NCBI GenBank assembly: GCA_964457545.1
Contig: CAYWEN010000020.1
Location: 62,001 to 126,000 of the forward strand
Origin: JAGGTJ01 sp964457545
Lineage (GTDB): Bacteria; Desulfobacterota; DSM-4660; Desulfatiglandales; Desulfatiglandaceae
Direction: 5' to 3'
Length of the DNA: 64,000 bases
Below the pieces are notes generated by a model. The model did not search any database. It was not told where the DNA came from and worked only from the letters and a program-made list of their open reading frames with translations. Of the stretch, positions 9,110-18,641 are shown in pieces. The translations under genes were made by a program, and so were the position numbers. Within the stretch, counting starts at the first letter, position 1. Every line of letters begins with the position of its first letter.

Positions 9110-9452
9110 ATATCAGCAGGTTCAGAAAGGTCCTGGCTTTTTTACGATGAGGATGGTTTTGGCAGATCTCAAGACTGGGCAAATTGCCAATAGGATTGCA
9201 TTATAATACAGCATGTACAGATAAACCTGGATCCTTAATGCCTGGGATATGGCTTTTTATGACAGTTGTGTTTCTGCAAGCTGAGACCTTTTTATACGGA
9301 TTTTATGTTATACTGAGGTTGTCTCCGGAAAATCGGCCGCTTGTATGTGCTGATCTTTTGTATAACTCTTGAGAGCACCGTTGTTTTTGAACGGATTTTT
9401 ATCATTTCAGGAATATTAATGCTGTTTTTAGACATGGTGAGTGATTTGCGAT
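9110..9452. other. Intergenic region without recognised feature
   Basis: Between the small gene and the rhodanese-like gene I see no supported gene, hairpin terminator or repeat copy. A promoter for the downstream plus-strand gene is expected but not identifiable by eye. Confidence 0.3.
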
Positions 9453-10097
9453 ATGTTTGACACTAATAACAAAATGTCTTTTTTAAATATTTCTCTGGTT
9501 TTTGCAGTCATTACCGGAATTCTTTTTTCTTCTGTCTTGTCTCTTTCTTTTGCCGGGGAGGCAAAGGATATACTTAGTGTTGAAGCATATGACATGCTGA
9601 ATACTGTGCCTGACACCTATCTCATTGATGTTCGTACAAGAGCGGAATACCAGTTTGTTGGCCATCCGATTAATGCCTATCTTTTTCCATACATGTTTAT
9701 GTCCAACGCCCTTGTTAATGCTGACAGTAGGATTTTTTACAGGTTTGATATTAAGAATACTGCCTTTGTTCAGGAGATTGGCAAATTTTTTAAAAAGGAT
9801 GACAATCTTCTTATTATATCAAGAGATGGAATACGCAGTGCACTTGCTGCGGCAGAGCTTGTTCGTGCGGGATACAAAAATATCTACAATGTAAGGGATG
9901 GCTTTGAAGGCCCGTACTTCCCTGATTTTGCAGACAAGGACAGGAATAAATTTTACAGGCAGCTTGCCAGAAGGAACAATATCCACGGATACAATCATAG
10001 ACGACATTATGGTTGGCAATGGTGGGGATTGCCGTGGACCTACCATATGGATAAAAGGTTCCTTTATCCTCCTGATCTTGCAGAGATAAAACAGTAA
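9453..10097 (+). CDS. Exported rhodanese-like protein lacking the catalytic cysteine
   Basis: A hydrophobic signal segment (SLVFAVITGILFSSVLSLSFA) precedes a rhodanese fold: YLIDVRTRAEYQFVGHPINA and, near the end, IYNVRDGFEGP. In the active-site loop, where rhodaneses have Cys-x-x-G-x-R-S, this protein reads ISRDGIRSALAA, so Ser replaces the sulfur-carrying Cys. The C-terminus is rich in Trp, His and Arg (RRHYGWQWWGLPWTYHMDK). It is probably a periplasmic binding or regulatory derivative rather than a sulfurtransferase. An ATG at 9453 was preferred over the GTG at 9441; ATG 9474 is also possible. Confidence 0.8.
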   Translation: MFDTNNKMSFLNISLVFAVITGILFSSVLSLSFAGEAKDILSVEAYDMLNTVPDTYLIDVRTRAEYQFVGHPINAYLFPYMFMSNALVNADSRIFYRFDIKNTAFVQEIGKFFKKDDNLLIISRDGIRSALAAAELVRAGYKNIYNVRDGFEGPYFPDFADKDRNKFYRQLARRNNIHGYNHRRHYGWQWWGLPWTYHMDKRFLYPPDLAEIKQ

Positions 10098-10216
10098 CTG
10101 CTTTTTTATCCATCAATATTTTTTCAGAAGTTTATTACAGAGATCCTTTGTACAGGTGAGTCTGTCTTAACTGGTACAGTGCCTTTTTTGTTATTACTGA
10201 CTGCAGGCAAGACCTG

Positions 10217-10450
10217 ATGAAAAATTACAGAGAATTGTGGTCGTTACCCAAGACTTGTAAATGGTATTCGATGTGTCCAATGAAGAGATTCTACGAGGAA
10301 GGAAAGTTGGACAGGAAGTGGATAGAGACCTACTGCAAGGGAGAGTGGAAAGCTTGTGTTCGTTATCAGATGGAGGAAAGAGGGGAGCCACACCCGGACT
10401 GGATGCTTCCTGATGGAACTTTAGATAAAAGGCTGCATGAGGAGATATGA
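10217..10450 (+). CDS. Small four-cysteine conserved protein of unknown function
   Basis: The 77-residue protein has the pattern CKWYSMCP, then MKRFYEEGKLDRKWI, YCKGEWKACVRY and HPDWMLPDG. Four cysteines spaced as C-x5-C and C-x6-C suggest a metal or Fe-S site. I recall short proteins of this pattern from Desulfobacterota, sometimes labelled uracil-DNA glycosylase in annotations without clear basis. Its TGA overlaps the ATG region of the next gene, so it is translationally coupled to the metallo-beta-lactamase-fold hydrolase. Confidence 0.7.
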   Translation: MKNYRELWSLPKTCKWYSMCPMKRFYEEGKLDRKWIETYCKGEWKACVRYQMEERGEPHPDWMLPDGTLDKRLHEEI

Positions 10451-10452
10451 AA

Positions 10453-11094
10453 ATGAAGGTTATCATTATTTATGACAATACGGCTTCAATACCTGGCCTG
10501 AAGTCTGACTGGGGCTTCTCAGCGCTTGTGGAGGTTAAGGGACGAAAAATTCTTTTTGATACCGGGGCAAACGGAGAAATTTTGCTTTCAAATATGCAAA
10601 AACTTGAGATCAGTCCGAAAGACATACAGGATGTTTTTATTTCACACCTTCACTGGGATCATACAGGAGGTCTTGCATCTTTTCTTCAGTTGAATAATCA
10701 GGTGACACTCTGGATCCCTTCCTGTTTATCTGAAGCAAAAGAAGCAAAAGAGATTGTTGATGTAAAAGAACCTGTCAGGATGTATGAGGGGATATGTTCA
10801 ACAGGTGAACTGGAGGGTATAGAGCAGTCTCTCTGTGTTGAAACAGAAAAGGGTATTGTAGTCATGGTCGGATGTTCTCACCCGAGAATAGAACATATCC
10901 TTGAAACTGCATCCCAATTTGGAACAGTCTACGGGATCATAGGTGGGTTGCACGGTAACAGGCCGGAAACATTGAGGGGTTTAGGCCTGATATGTGCTAC
11001 CCACTGTACCCAATATAAATCAGAAATAAAATCCCTTTATCCTGAAATATATATTGAAGGAGGGGCAGGAAAAACAATAGATATCCCTTTATGA
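10453..11094 (+). CDS. Metallo-beta-lactamase-fold hydrolase
   Basis: The protein has the metal-binding signature SHLHWDHTGG (H-x-H-x-D-H), an upstream ILFDTGANGE, and the later histidines in GCSHPRIEHIL and GGLHGNRPE. It resembles the group annotated as 7,8-dihydropterin-6-methyl-ribofuranosylaminobenzene phosphate synthase-like hydrolases; the bacterial substrate is unknown. AGGAG at 10440-10444 favours the ATG at 10453 over the one at 10447. It overlaps or abuts the preceding four-cysteine gene, which suggests a linked role. Confidence 0.85.
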   Translation: MKVIIIYDNTASIPGLKSDWGFSALVEVKGRKILFDTGANGEILLSNMQKLEISPKDIQDVFISHLHWDHTGGLASFLQLNNQVTLWIPSCLSEAKEAKEIVDVKEPVRMYEGICSTGELEGIEQSLCVETEKGIVVMVGCSHPRIEHILETASQFGTVYGIIGGLHGNRPETLRGLGLICATHCTQYKSEIKSLYPEIYIEGGAGKTIDIPL

Positions 11095-11245
11095 ATGACT
11101 GTTTTTTTATGATTCTGATGTCTGTTCTGTGAAATTCTAAGCATCACAGGGGCAATTAACGATCTATGAAGTCTTTATCACAAAAGTGCGAAAGATTCTT
11201 GACGCTGCCAAATATAAAACAGTTGTCATGCCCGGTCTTGCAGAT

Positions 11246-11920
11246 TTATCCGATTTGTGTCGGCTCTTCGCTTAGCCTTTGTCTAAGCCATGTCAAAATC
11301 TTGTTAAATTCATCTTTTATTTCAGTCATTGCCCTGCCGCGATGACTGACAAGATTCTTCTCCTCAGGACTCATCTCGGCGAAGGTCTTTTTTAATGGAG
11401 GATAGTAGAAGAGCGGATCATATCCAAATCCATTTGACCCGGCTGGTCTGTCAAGGATAATACCGTTGCATGTGCCTGTGTAAATAAGGGCAGGTCCCCG
11501 TGGAACCGCTATGGCTATAACACACATAAACTGTGCGTCTCTCTCTTTTATGTTCTGTATCTTTTTGACAAGCTTGGCATTGTTATCTTCGTCAGTTGCG
11601 TTTTTGCCTGAATATCTTGCCGAATAGATTCCTGGTTCACCGCCCAGCGCCTTTACTACCAGACCCGAATCATCGGCTATTGCGGGCAATCCAAGCACCC
11701 TTGCTGTAAAGCGTGCCTTTTTCAGGGCATTTTCTTCAAATGTCCTGCCATCTTCCTCTACTTCCGGGATCGGCCCAAAATCATTGAGACCTTTAAGTTC
11801 AATCTCAAAGCCTTTTGCCATTTGTCTGAATTCTGATATTTTACCCTGATTTCTTGTGGACAGGACAATAGGAGGCAAGGATATATTGTTATTGATCTGA
11901 TATGATTTAAGGTGGTTCAT
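11246..11920 (-). CDS. rdgB: XTP/dITP diphosphatase (RdgB/HAM1 family)
   Basis: The 224-residue protein carries the family signatures STRNQGKISEFRQM near residue 21, EDGRTFEENALKKA, AIADDSGLVVKAL, GIYSARYSG, GSNGFGYDPLF and SHRGRAM. It hydrolyses non-canonical purine nucleoside triphosphates such as dITP and XTP to the monophosphates, cleaning the nucleotide pool. About 15 residues precede the usual family start. It is on the same strand as ilvD but separated by ~400 bp with a stable hairpin, so co-transcription is uncertain. Confidence 0.95.
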   Translation of the reverse strand: MNHLKSYQINNNISLPPIVLSTRNQGKISEFRQMAKGFEIELKGLNDFGPIPEVEEDGRTFEENALKKARFTARVLGLPAIADDSGLVVKALGGEPGIYSARYSGKNATDEDNNAKLVKKIQNIKERDAQFMCVIAIAVPRGPALIYTGTCNGIILDRPAGSNGFGYDPLFYYPPLKKTFAEMSPEEKNLVSHRGRAMTEIKDEFNKILTWLRQRLSEEPTQIG

Positions 11921-12323
11921 TTATGGTAATTATCCTTTATCTGTTGGTTTATATGAAAGTCCTTAAATATGAAGACGAATATATAGTGCCGGGTACGGTG
12001 ATTTTATTGTTTGTTGTGGCTGGCAAAACAAGTTTGCCAGCCGGTTAGTTTGCAGATATAAATGGTTGTTTTCACAATTTTGGAGGCTGTTTGTGCCGGA
12101 TATGTCAAACAGGCTGATCTGCAAATTTGTGAGGCATTGTCTTTGTGTATGTATGATTCCTTGATCTGCCACTAACCCGGGTTTTTTTACCCTTTGGACG
12201 GGCTTTTGGCTTTTTTGATGTTCTGTTGTTATTGTTTCTGAAGACGGGAACCCGTTTTTGGACACCGGGACTGTTTATAGCGGGCAGCATTCGCATGGTT
12301 TTGAATTACTGGCTTGCCGTCTG
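11921..12323. other. rdgB-ilvD intergenic region with hairpin and repeat-like fragment
   Basis: A perfect 10-bp stem, GGCTGGCAAA and TTTGCCAGCC around ACAAG, lies at about 12018-12042 without a clear T-tract. Next to it, TTTGCAGATATAAATGG with TTTTCACAATTTTGG (about 12049-12083) resembles the left end of repeat family 1. A second weaker TTGTGGCTGGTAAAA occurs at about 37958. No gene is supported here. Confidence 0.45.
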
Positions 12324-13997
12324 CTATTTTGGGAGTACAGCTCCCCTGTCAGCACTGGAAACATCTTTTGCATATCTTGACAGATATCCGGTTTTTACCT
12401 TTGATTCGAACTCAGGCAGTTGTGCCAGTCTCTTTTGAATTTCATTATCTGTAAGACGGACATTAAGTGTTTTGTTTGGAATATCGATTTCAATAATGTC
12501 TCCTTCCTGAACAGCAGCTATGGGTCCTGATGCAGCAGCCTCCGGTGATACATGACCTATACATGCCCCCCGGGTTGCGCCGGAAAATCTTCCATCCGTA
12601 ATCAATGCTACCTCCTTGTCCATTCCCATGCCTGCAAGGGTGGAGGTGGGAGAAAGCATCTCTCTCATTCCTGGCCCGCCACGGGGGCCTTCATATCTTA
12701 TGACCAGGACATCACCTTTCTTTATTTTGTTGTCCGTAATTGCAGCGACTGCATGTTCTTCAGAGTGAAATATCCTTGCTGGTCCCGAATTTCTGAGCAT
12801 AAGCGGATCAACGGCAGCCTGCTTGACAATTGATCCGTCCGGGGCAAGGTTGCCTGTTAATACAGCCAGTCCGCCGGTTTCATGAACAGGGTCTTCTACT
12901 GTATGAATAACCGATGGGTCTTTTATTCCTGCATTGATTTCACGTAGCATATCTCCTATAGAAAGGCCACAAACTGTCATCTGGTCGGTGTCAATGACCC
13001 CTTTTTTATTCAATTCTTTTAGGATTGCAGGTACACCGCCAGCATAAAACAGATCAACAATATGATGAGGACCGGAGGGGGCCATGGATGTCAGGTGAGG
13101 AATCTTTTCGGTAAATTTGTCAAAGTCTTTAAGGGTCAGATCTATATCTGTATAATATGCAAGAGCTGGAAGGTGAAGGGCGGTATTTGTTGATCCACCC
13201 AATGCCATATCCACAGCGATGGCATTAAAAAAGGCCTCTTTTGTCATGATATCTTTTGGCTTGATATCCCTGTTAACCAGATTTATTATCTGCATACCGG
13301 ACTGTTTTGCTATTCTTATCCTGTCAGAAAAAACAGCGGGAGCACTTCCGTTAAATGGAAGGCTCATGCCAAGGGCCTCTGACAGATTGTTCATGGTGTT
13401 TGCCGTGAACATGCCTGAGCATGAACCAGGGCCCGGACATGCACCACATTCGTATTCAAGTAGCTCTTCCTCGGTTATGCTGCCTGCCTTTACTTTGCCA
13501 ACTGCCTCAAATACCTTGTCCAGCCCCATTTCTTTGCCAAAAACTCTGCCTGGCAACATGGGGCCGCCGGAAAGAAATATTGAGGGGATGTTCAGTCTCG
13601 CGGCAGCAATCAGCATTCCGGGGATTATCTTGTCACAGGAAGAGAGCAATACCAGACCGTCAAAAGGATGTGCCATTACCATGATTTCAATGGAATCAGC
13701 TATGAGTTCCCGGCTTGGAAGAGAGTATTTCATCCCTTTGTGATTCATTGCAATGCCATCGCAAACGCCAATGGTATTAAACACTACAGGTGTCCCTCCG
13801 GCGGCATAAATTCCTGCCTTTACTGCGTCAACCACCTTGTCAAGATGAATATGTCCGGGGATAATTTCGTTGAAGGAATTTGCTATTCCAATAACAGGAC
13901 GCTGCATTTCCCATTCTGTAAATCCGTCAGCAATAAACAAGGAACGGTGTGGTGCCCGTTCCAGACCTTTAAGCATGAGATCGCTTCTTCGTGACAT
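12324..13997 (-). CDS. ilvD: Dihydroxy-acid dehydratase
   Basis: The 557-residue protein has normal length and all IlvD signatures: GVCDGIAMNHKGMKYSLPSR, LLSSCDKIIPGM, CGACPGPGSCSGMFTANTMN, DMALGGSTNTALHL, GPRGGPGMREML and DGRFSGATRGACIGHVSPE. The conserved cysteines carry an Fe-S cluster that acts as the Lewis acid. It makes the 2-oxo acids for valine and isoleucine synthesis in the cytoplasm. A GAGG ribosome-binding site precedes ATG at 13997. No other branched-chain genes are nearby. Confidence 0.97.
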   Translation of the reverse strand: MSRRSDLMLKGLERAPHRSLFIADGFTEWEMQRPVIGIANSFNEIIPGHIHLDKVVDAVKAGIYAAGGTPVVFNTIGVCDGIAMNHKGMKYSLPSRELIADSIEIMVMAHPFDGLVLLSSCDKIIPGMLIAAARLNIPSIFLSGGPMLPGRVFGKEMGLDKVFEAVGKVKAGSITEEELLEYECGACPGPGSCSGMFTANTMNNLSEALGMSLPFNGSAPAVFSDRIRIAKQSGMQIINLVNRDIKPKDIMTKEAFFNAIAVDMALGGSTNTALHLPALAYYTDIDLTLKDFDKFTEKIPHLTSMAPSGPHHIVDLFYAGGVPAILKELNKKGVIDTDQMTVCGLSIGDMLREINAGIKDPSVIHTVEDPVHETGGLAVLTGNLAPDGSIVKQAAVDPLMLRNSGPARIFHSEEHAVAAITDNKIKKGDVLVIRYEGPRGGPGMREMLSPTSTLAGMGMDKEVALITDGRFSGATRGACIGHVSPEAAASGPIAAVQEGDIIEIDIPNKTLNVRLTDNEIQKRLAQLPEFESKVKTGYLSRYAKDVSSADRGAVLPK

Positions 13998-14605
13998 AAC
14001 ATAACCTCCTCAAACAGGATGGGCAGATAAACAATCTGATGTGTATCCTGTATTTTGCAAATATAATCATTTGTTTCAGACTAAACCGGTATGGTTTTAT
14101 TCAATCTGTTCTGTCCGTATGCGGTCATAAAAACAGGGGCCTTGTTTGCTGGACATAGTGAATGTGCTTTAAGCTATTACCTCTTTTGCATAAGAATGTC
14201 AAAGGGGTGCTCAGACTTTTGTTTATAGGTGTGTTCGTACTGACAGCCTGTTCTGTCGGGTTGCTACTGTTTATTCAGGAAGCCCGAAATGGAGGAAAAA
14301 TTGTTATGCCGCGGGCTTTTTTTTGATTTGTTGAGACTGTAAAAAAAAGACGTTTGTTTATAAAAGCAGGATCAAGTTGTCTTGAAAAATGTTATCTTTT
14401 TGATTAGACTTAACAAATCTGCTGGAAATCGGTTTATGGAGCCTTGGCTTGTCCTATAGACAGTGCCATTGATTTTTATAAGCCTGAACAGGCTTTTTGT
14501 TTTGGCCATAGGAGGGTAACATGCTGAACCGGTTTTAGGCAATGTCCATCCACAGATAGACTGTGGGTTTCATAAGGTTATAGAACACAAGACAGGAGGA
14601 AACTG
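13998..14605. other. Intergenic region between ilvD and the CBS gene
   Basis: The region holds divergent promoters in principle (ilvD minus, CBS gene plus) and a terminator-like hairpin at 14281-14324. A 54-codon frame at 14162-14326 is not supported by a ribosome-binding site. I see no riboswitch or leader-peptide attenuator for ilvD. Confidence 0.35.
14281..14324 (+). terminator. Terminator-like hairpin with T-tract
   Basis: AGCCCG at 14281-14286 pairs with CGGGCT at 14312-14317 and is followed by a run of T. The loop is long (25 nt), so the folding energy is modest. It lies in an intergenic region with no clear upstream plus-strand gene, which leaves open a short transcript that ends here. 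Confidence 0.4.
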
Positions 14606-15082
14606 ATGTTCAAGGCACAAGATATAATGACTAAAGATCCGGTTGTGATTTCACCGCAGGCCAGGATTACCGATGCTGCAGGTGTTTTGCTCGAACACAA
14701 GTTTAACGGGCTGCCTGTTGTGGATGACAGGGGTCAACTGTTGGGAATAATTTCACAGGATGATCTTATTTTTCAGCAAAAGAAGATTCCGGTACCTTCC
14801 TTTTTTACAGTGCTGGATGGCACCATATCTCTCTTTAGTGAAAAGAAGATTCAGCAGGAGATTGAAAAGATTGCAGCAACAACTGTGGCAGAGGCAATGA
14901 CTCCTGATCCTGTAACCATTACTCCTGAAACCTCTGTTGAAGATATTGCCACCTTGATGGTTAGAAAAAATATTCATACCTTGCCTGTTGTTGATGGAGA
15001 CAGACTCGTGGGTATTGTTGGCAAAGAGGATATCCTTAAGACCTTGATGGGTAACGGGGATCAGGATATTCAAAAATCTTAA
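14606..15082 (+). CDS. Two-CBS-domain protein
   Basis: The 158-residue protein consists of a tandem CBS pair (Bateman module): AQDIMTKDPVVISPQARI with GLPVVDDRGQLLGIISQDDL, and VAEAMTPDPVTITPETSV with TLPVVDGDRLVGIVGKEDIL. Such modules bind adenosine nucleotides and act as energy or redox sensors. The preceding GACAGGAGGAAACTG gives a strong ribosome-binding site. It stands alone, facing the convergent response regulator, so its partner is unknown. Confidence 0.9.
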   Translation: MFKAQDIMTKDPVVISPQARITDAAGVLLEHKFNGLPVVDDRGQLLGIISQDDLIFQQKKIPVPSFFTVLDGTISLFSEKKIQQEIEKIAATTVAEAMTPDPVTITPETSVEDIATLMVRKNIHTLPVVDGDRLVGIVGKEDILKTLMGNGDQDIQKS

Positions 15083-15147
15083 CCACAGGAAATGTATAAT
15101 ATCCAGGATTAAAATTTGAGACTAACGTCAGGTGTGGGGTGGGCCGT

Positions 15148-16602
15148 TTATGGGAGGTCCTGTGTAAGGTAATCCTGTGTCTGTTCTTCCCTGAACAGCT
15201 TGATTTTTCGCTGAAGAGTTCTAAGGCCTATACCGAGGACCTTGGCTGTTTTGGTGCGATTGCCTCCGTGGGCCTTCAGCACCTTTAATATATATCTCTT
15301 TTCTATTTCACAAAGCGGCAGAAATTGTTCTTTCTTGTCGGTATCATTGCTGTTGTTCCCGGTCTTTTCAGTGTCCCTTACATCTTTTTTTAAGGACATG
15401 GATGTGAATTCAGGTACTGAAGAAAGTTTCAGTTCTTTATCATTTTCTAAGATTGTGGCTGAGGCTATAATGTTTTCGAGTTCCCGTATGTTGCCTGGAA
15501 ATGTATAGTTAAGCAGTGCAGTTTCCAGGTCAGGTGCAATAGAACGGATATCTTTCCTGTTTTTTCTTGCGTGTATATTCAGAAAATATCTTGCAAGAGG
15601 CATTATGTCTTTTTTCCTTTCTCTTAAAGGCGGGATCTTTATGTGACACATGTTTAGCCTGTAGAACAGATCTGCACGAAAACGGCCTTCCTTTACCTCT
15701 TGGTTTATGTCACGGTTGGTGGCAACCACGATGCGTACATCAATATCCTTCGTCTTTGTGCTTCCCAGTCGGTATAGTTCTCTTTCCTGTATAACTCTTA
15801 AAAGTTTTCCCTGCAGGGTCAAATCCAGTTCTGTTATTTCATCGAGAAATATTGTTCCTCCCTGGGCCTCTTCAAAAAAACCCTTTTTGTCGCTTGATGC
15901 CCCGGTGAATGCACCTTTGGTATGACCAAAGAATTCGTCCTCAAACAGGGCCTTGCTGAATGATGACATGTTAATTGCGACGAAGGGTCCATCTGCCCGC
16001 TCACTCAATCTGTGAATTATACGCGTAAGTATTTCCTTTCCTGTGCCTGATTCGCCTGAAATGAATACATTGTAGTCTGTGGGGGCTATGGCCTCTGCCT
16101 GATGGAATACAAGTGCCATCTTTTCATCTTCGGCCACTATATTCTGGAAGGCTTCAGGATGATTAAGTTCCGAAAAAGACGGTTTTCTTTCAAACAGGCC
16201 GATCTCATGCCTGAGATTGTATCTTTCAAGAGCCCTGTTGATAACAATGGTAAATTTTTTACTGTCAAGGGGCTTTGTGAGATAATCGTACGCCCCGAAT
16301 TTCATAGCCTGAACAGCCGATGATACATCATCTATTGCCGTGACAATAACGACCTCTGTGTCCGGAAACTTTTCTTTTATCTGTTGAAGCACCTTCATGC
16401 CTTGTATATGCGGCATGATAAGATCCAGTATGACCAGTTTGAATCTGTGTTTTTTTATCAATGGAATAACATGTCTGCTATCAGAGACCAATGCGGGATC
16501 GCATATGCCGGAGCTTATGAGTATGGTCTTGACACTCAGCAGAAGTCCCGCATCATCATCTACTACAAGTATGGGGGTGTTTTCTGTAGGGATGGATTCC
16601 AT
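15148..16602 (-). CDS. Sigma-54-dependent response regulator (NtrC family)
   Basis: The 484-residue protein has three domains. A receiver (1-125) has acidic residues in VVDDDAG and phospho-acceptor Asp60 (LVILDLIMP). An AAA+ domain (~150-385) has Walker A GESGTGKE and the sigma-54 contact loop GAFTGA (230-235). A Fis-type helix-turn-helix (~440-475, GGNRTKTAKVLGIGLRTLQR) ends it. It should activate -24/-12 promoters when phosphorylated. The hybrid histidine kinase gene just upstream on the same strand is the likely partner. Confidence 0.95.
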   Translation of the reverse strand: MESIPTENTPILVVDDDAGLLLSVKTILISSGICDPALVSDSRHVIPLIKKHRFKLVILDLIMPHIQGMKVLQQIKEKFPDTEVVIVTAIDDVSSAVQAMKFGAYDYLTKPLDSKKFTIVINRALERYNLRHEIGLFERKPSFSELNHPEAFQNIVAEDEKMALVFHQAEAIAPTDYNVFISGESGTGKEILTRIIHRLSERADGPFVAINMSSFSKALFEDEFFGHTKGAFTGASSDKKGFFEEAQGGTIFLDEITELDLTLQGKLLRVIQERELYRLGSTKTKDIDVRIVVATNRDINQEVKEGRFRADLFYRLNMCHIKIPPLRERKKDIMPLARYFLNIHARKNRKDIRSIAPDLETALLNYTFPGNIRELENIIASATILENDKELKLSSVPEFTSMSLKKDVRDTEKTGNNSNDTDKKEQFLPLCEIEKRYILKVLKAHGGNRTKTAKVLGIGLRTLQRKIKLFREEQTQDYLTQDLP

Positions 16603-16821
16603 GATATTGATGTCCTCACAAAGGCGCTTTTATTTGGCATGCCTGTATAGCAGATATATGAAACTGTTTCTGAGCCTCTCCGGATAATATACCATGTTTT
16701 TTAAAGCCTCTGAAAAAAAGGGTTATGTTTGAAAGATCAGGAGAAAAACAGAAAGTCATTGCTGATGGTTATGTAAAAATCTGTCTGCTGTACCGGCTAT
16801 GAACAGAGACATTGGTACAGA

Positions 16822-18453
16822 TTATGACGATATCAGCATTGCGTCAATCTGTTCAAGAAAATAGGGTATGTTAAAGGGCTTGGAACATATTTTGGTAAAG
16901 CCCAGTTTGCAGATTTCCTCAAGTTTGGGGTCAGATGGAAAACCTGTGGTAATCATTACCTTCAGGTCAGCCAGTTCAGGTTCGTTTTTTATGGCCCTGC
17001 ATACTTCAAGGCCATCCATTTTTGGCATGAAGAGGTCAAGAATAAGGATATCAGGATGATATGTGCCTAATTTTATGTTGACTTCTGTTCCGTTTGATGC
17101 CTGGCTGACCTGGTATCCCCTCTCTACGGTCAGGACTTCTGCAAGTATTTCGCGAATAGCGCTGTCATCATCAGCTATGAGGACCTTGAATTTCCTTTGC
17201 CTGTTTATGATTGGAATGGATATGGTAAATGTCGTCCCTTTATGGATATCGGTTGTAAAACTGATGTTTCCATTATGTGCCTTTACAAGACTGTATGCCA
17301 CAGAAAGTCCCAGACCTGTCCTGCCCTCACCCTGTTTGTCTGTTACAAAGGGATCAAAAATTTTGTTCATTATGGCAGAAGAAATTCCCTCGCCGTTGTC
17401 GGATATAACAATGTCTATGTTTCCTGTTGTCCTTTTGAAACGGGTTGTAATTATTATTTTTCCGTGATCATGGGTTATTGCCTGTATTGCATTCAACACA
17501 ACATTGAAGACAGCCTGTTCAATACCCTGCCGGTTTCCTTCTATTGCCGGAATATCTTCAGCGAGATTAAGGTGAATGTCAATTCCGGTCCTGTTAAGTG
17601 TTGTCTGTATGAGTCGGATGGCATTTTTAACGGCTGTGTTTATATCTATCTTTGTTTTGTCAACGATACTTGATTGTCTTGAAAAATTCTTAAGGTCAGA
17701 GACTACACCTGCAATACGTTTTGCAGCCATATCCATGTCAGAAAGGATCTGGCCAAGGTGTTTCTTCAGGAATGAATACGTCAGTCCCCCATATTTTCTT
17801 GCAGGATTCAGTACGGAAAGTTCCTTCAGGGATACCATCAGGTCTTCCCATATTCTTGTAAGAAGAGACAGGTTCAGGGTGATCAGGTTTAAAGGATTGT
17901 TAATCTCGTGAGTAGCTCCTGCCACCAGTGTGTTAAGAGCCTCCATCTTTTGTGACTGATATATCTGCCATTGGGTGTTTAAAAAGGCCTTTTCTGTATT
18001 TACCTGTTTTGTTATGTCCTTGCCCACGCCAAGTATCCCTATAACTTCGCCTTTGTCATCAAGCCTTGGCGTTAATGACAGATGAATCCACAATTGACGG
18101 TTATCTTTGGTGATCTCCTTGATGTTGCAGGTTGTTTCTTTTTTTTCCCTGACAATATAGGTATTCAGTCTTTTGACCTCTTCCGTGGTTTTGTCGTCCG
18201 GATAAAGAATACTGATTCTTTTTTTGCCTATAACTTCGCTGGCCGTATATCCAAAGATATTTTCAGCACCCTTGTTCCAGAACAGTATGTGACCTTCCGT
18301 GTCTGTTGCAATTATGGAAATGGACAGAGAGCTGTCCAGGATGTTTTTGAGAAAGGCGTTTTCTTGTTCAAGAATTTTATTTGTTTTTTCTGGTTCGGGG
18401 ATATCTTCCATGTATGGGATATCCTCTTTTTTGTCTCTGTTTTTGCTGATCAT
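16822..18453 (-). CDS. PAS-containing hybrid histidine kinase
   Basis: No transmembrane segment is visible in the 543 residues, so the kinase is probably cytoplasmic. Order: coiled segment (25-40), PAS domain (~40-150, SIIATDTEGHILFWN and GILGVGKDITKQ), HisKA with His182 in GATHEINNPLNL, HATPase (~300-410, DNGEGISSAIMNKIFDPF, GLGLSVAYSLVKAHNG), and a C-terminal receiver (421-543) with Asp473 (LILDLFMPKMDG). The gene precedes the sigma-54 response regulator by 218 bp on the same strand, a typical kinase-regulator pairing. Confidence 0.93.
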   Translation of the reverse strand: MISKNRDKKEDIPYMEDIPEPEKTNKILEQENAFLKNILDSSLSISIIATDTEGHILFWNKGAENIFGYTASEVIGKKRISILYPDDKTTEEVKRLNTYIVREKKETTCNIKEITKDNRQLWIHLSLTPRLDDKGEVIGILGVGKDITKQVNTEKAFLNTQWQIYQSQKMEALNTLVAGATHEINNPLNLITLNLSLLTRIWEDLMVSLKELSVLNPARKYGGLTYSFLKKHLGQILSDMDMAAKRIAGVVSDLKNFSRQSSIVDKTKIDINTAVKNAIRLIQTTLNRTGIDIHLNLAEDIPAIEGNRQGIEQAVFNVVLNAIQAITHDHGKIIITTRFKRTTGNIDIVISDNGEGISSAIMNKIFDPFVTDKQGEGRTGLGLSVAYSLVKAHNGNISFTTDIHKGTTFTISIPIINRQRKFKVLIADDDSAIREILAEVLTVERGYQVSQASNGTEVNIKLGTYHPDILILDLFMPKMDGLEVCRAIKNEPELADLKVMITTGFPSDPKLEEICKLGFTKICSKPFNIPYFLEQIDAMLISS

Positions 18454-18492
18454 TTACGGTATACCTCTGTAGAACGAAACCTGACTGATTTT

Positions 18493-18545
18493 ATCCATAA
18501 ATGACTTTTTTTGCAGTATCTGTACTGCCGGATGCGCAGAGGCAT
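18493..18545 (+). repeat. Fragment of dispersed repeat family 1
   Basis: ATCCATAAATGACTTTTTTT followed by GCAGTATCTG and GCCGGATGCGCAGAGG matches the left end of family 1 copies. The right half is not recognisable, so this is a decayed or partial copy in the gap between the aminotransferase and kinase genes. Confidence 0.4.
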
Positions 18546-18641
18546 GTCAATATGTGAAACAATCTGGCTGTGTGTATGCCTCTTTGTATAATCCTTTGAT
18601 TTTGAAAATACTGTCATTCCCGGCCAGTTTTCCGAAGCCTG

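Noticed and set aside
12310..12326. TGGC-N-TGC spacing that fits a -24/-12 sigma-54 promoter
   Set aside because: It lies at the end of ilvD without a gene downstream in the right position; likely chance.
14162..14326. 54-codon frame with a lipobox-like VLTACS
   Set aside because: No ribosome-binding site, and the end runs into a terminator-like hairpin; it may be chance.
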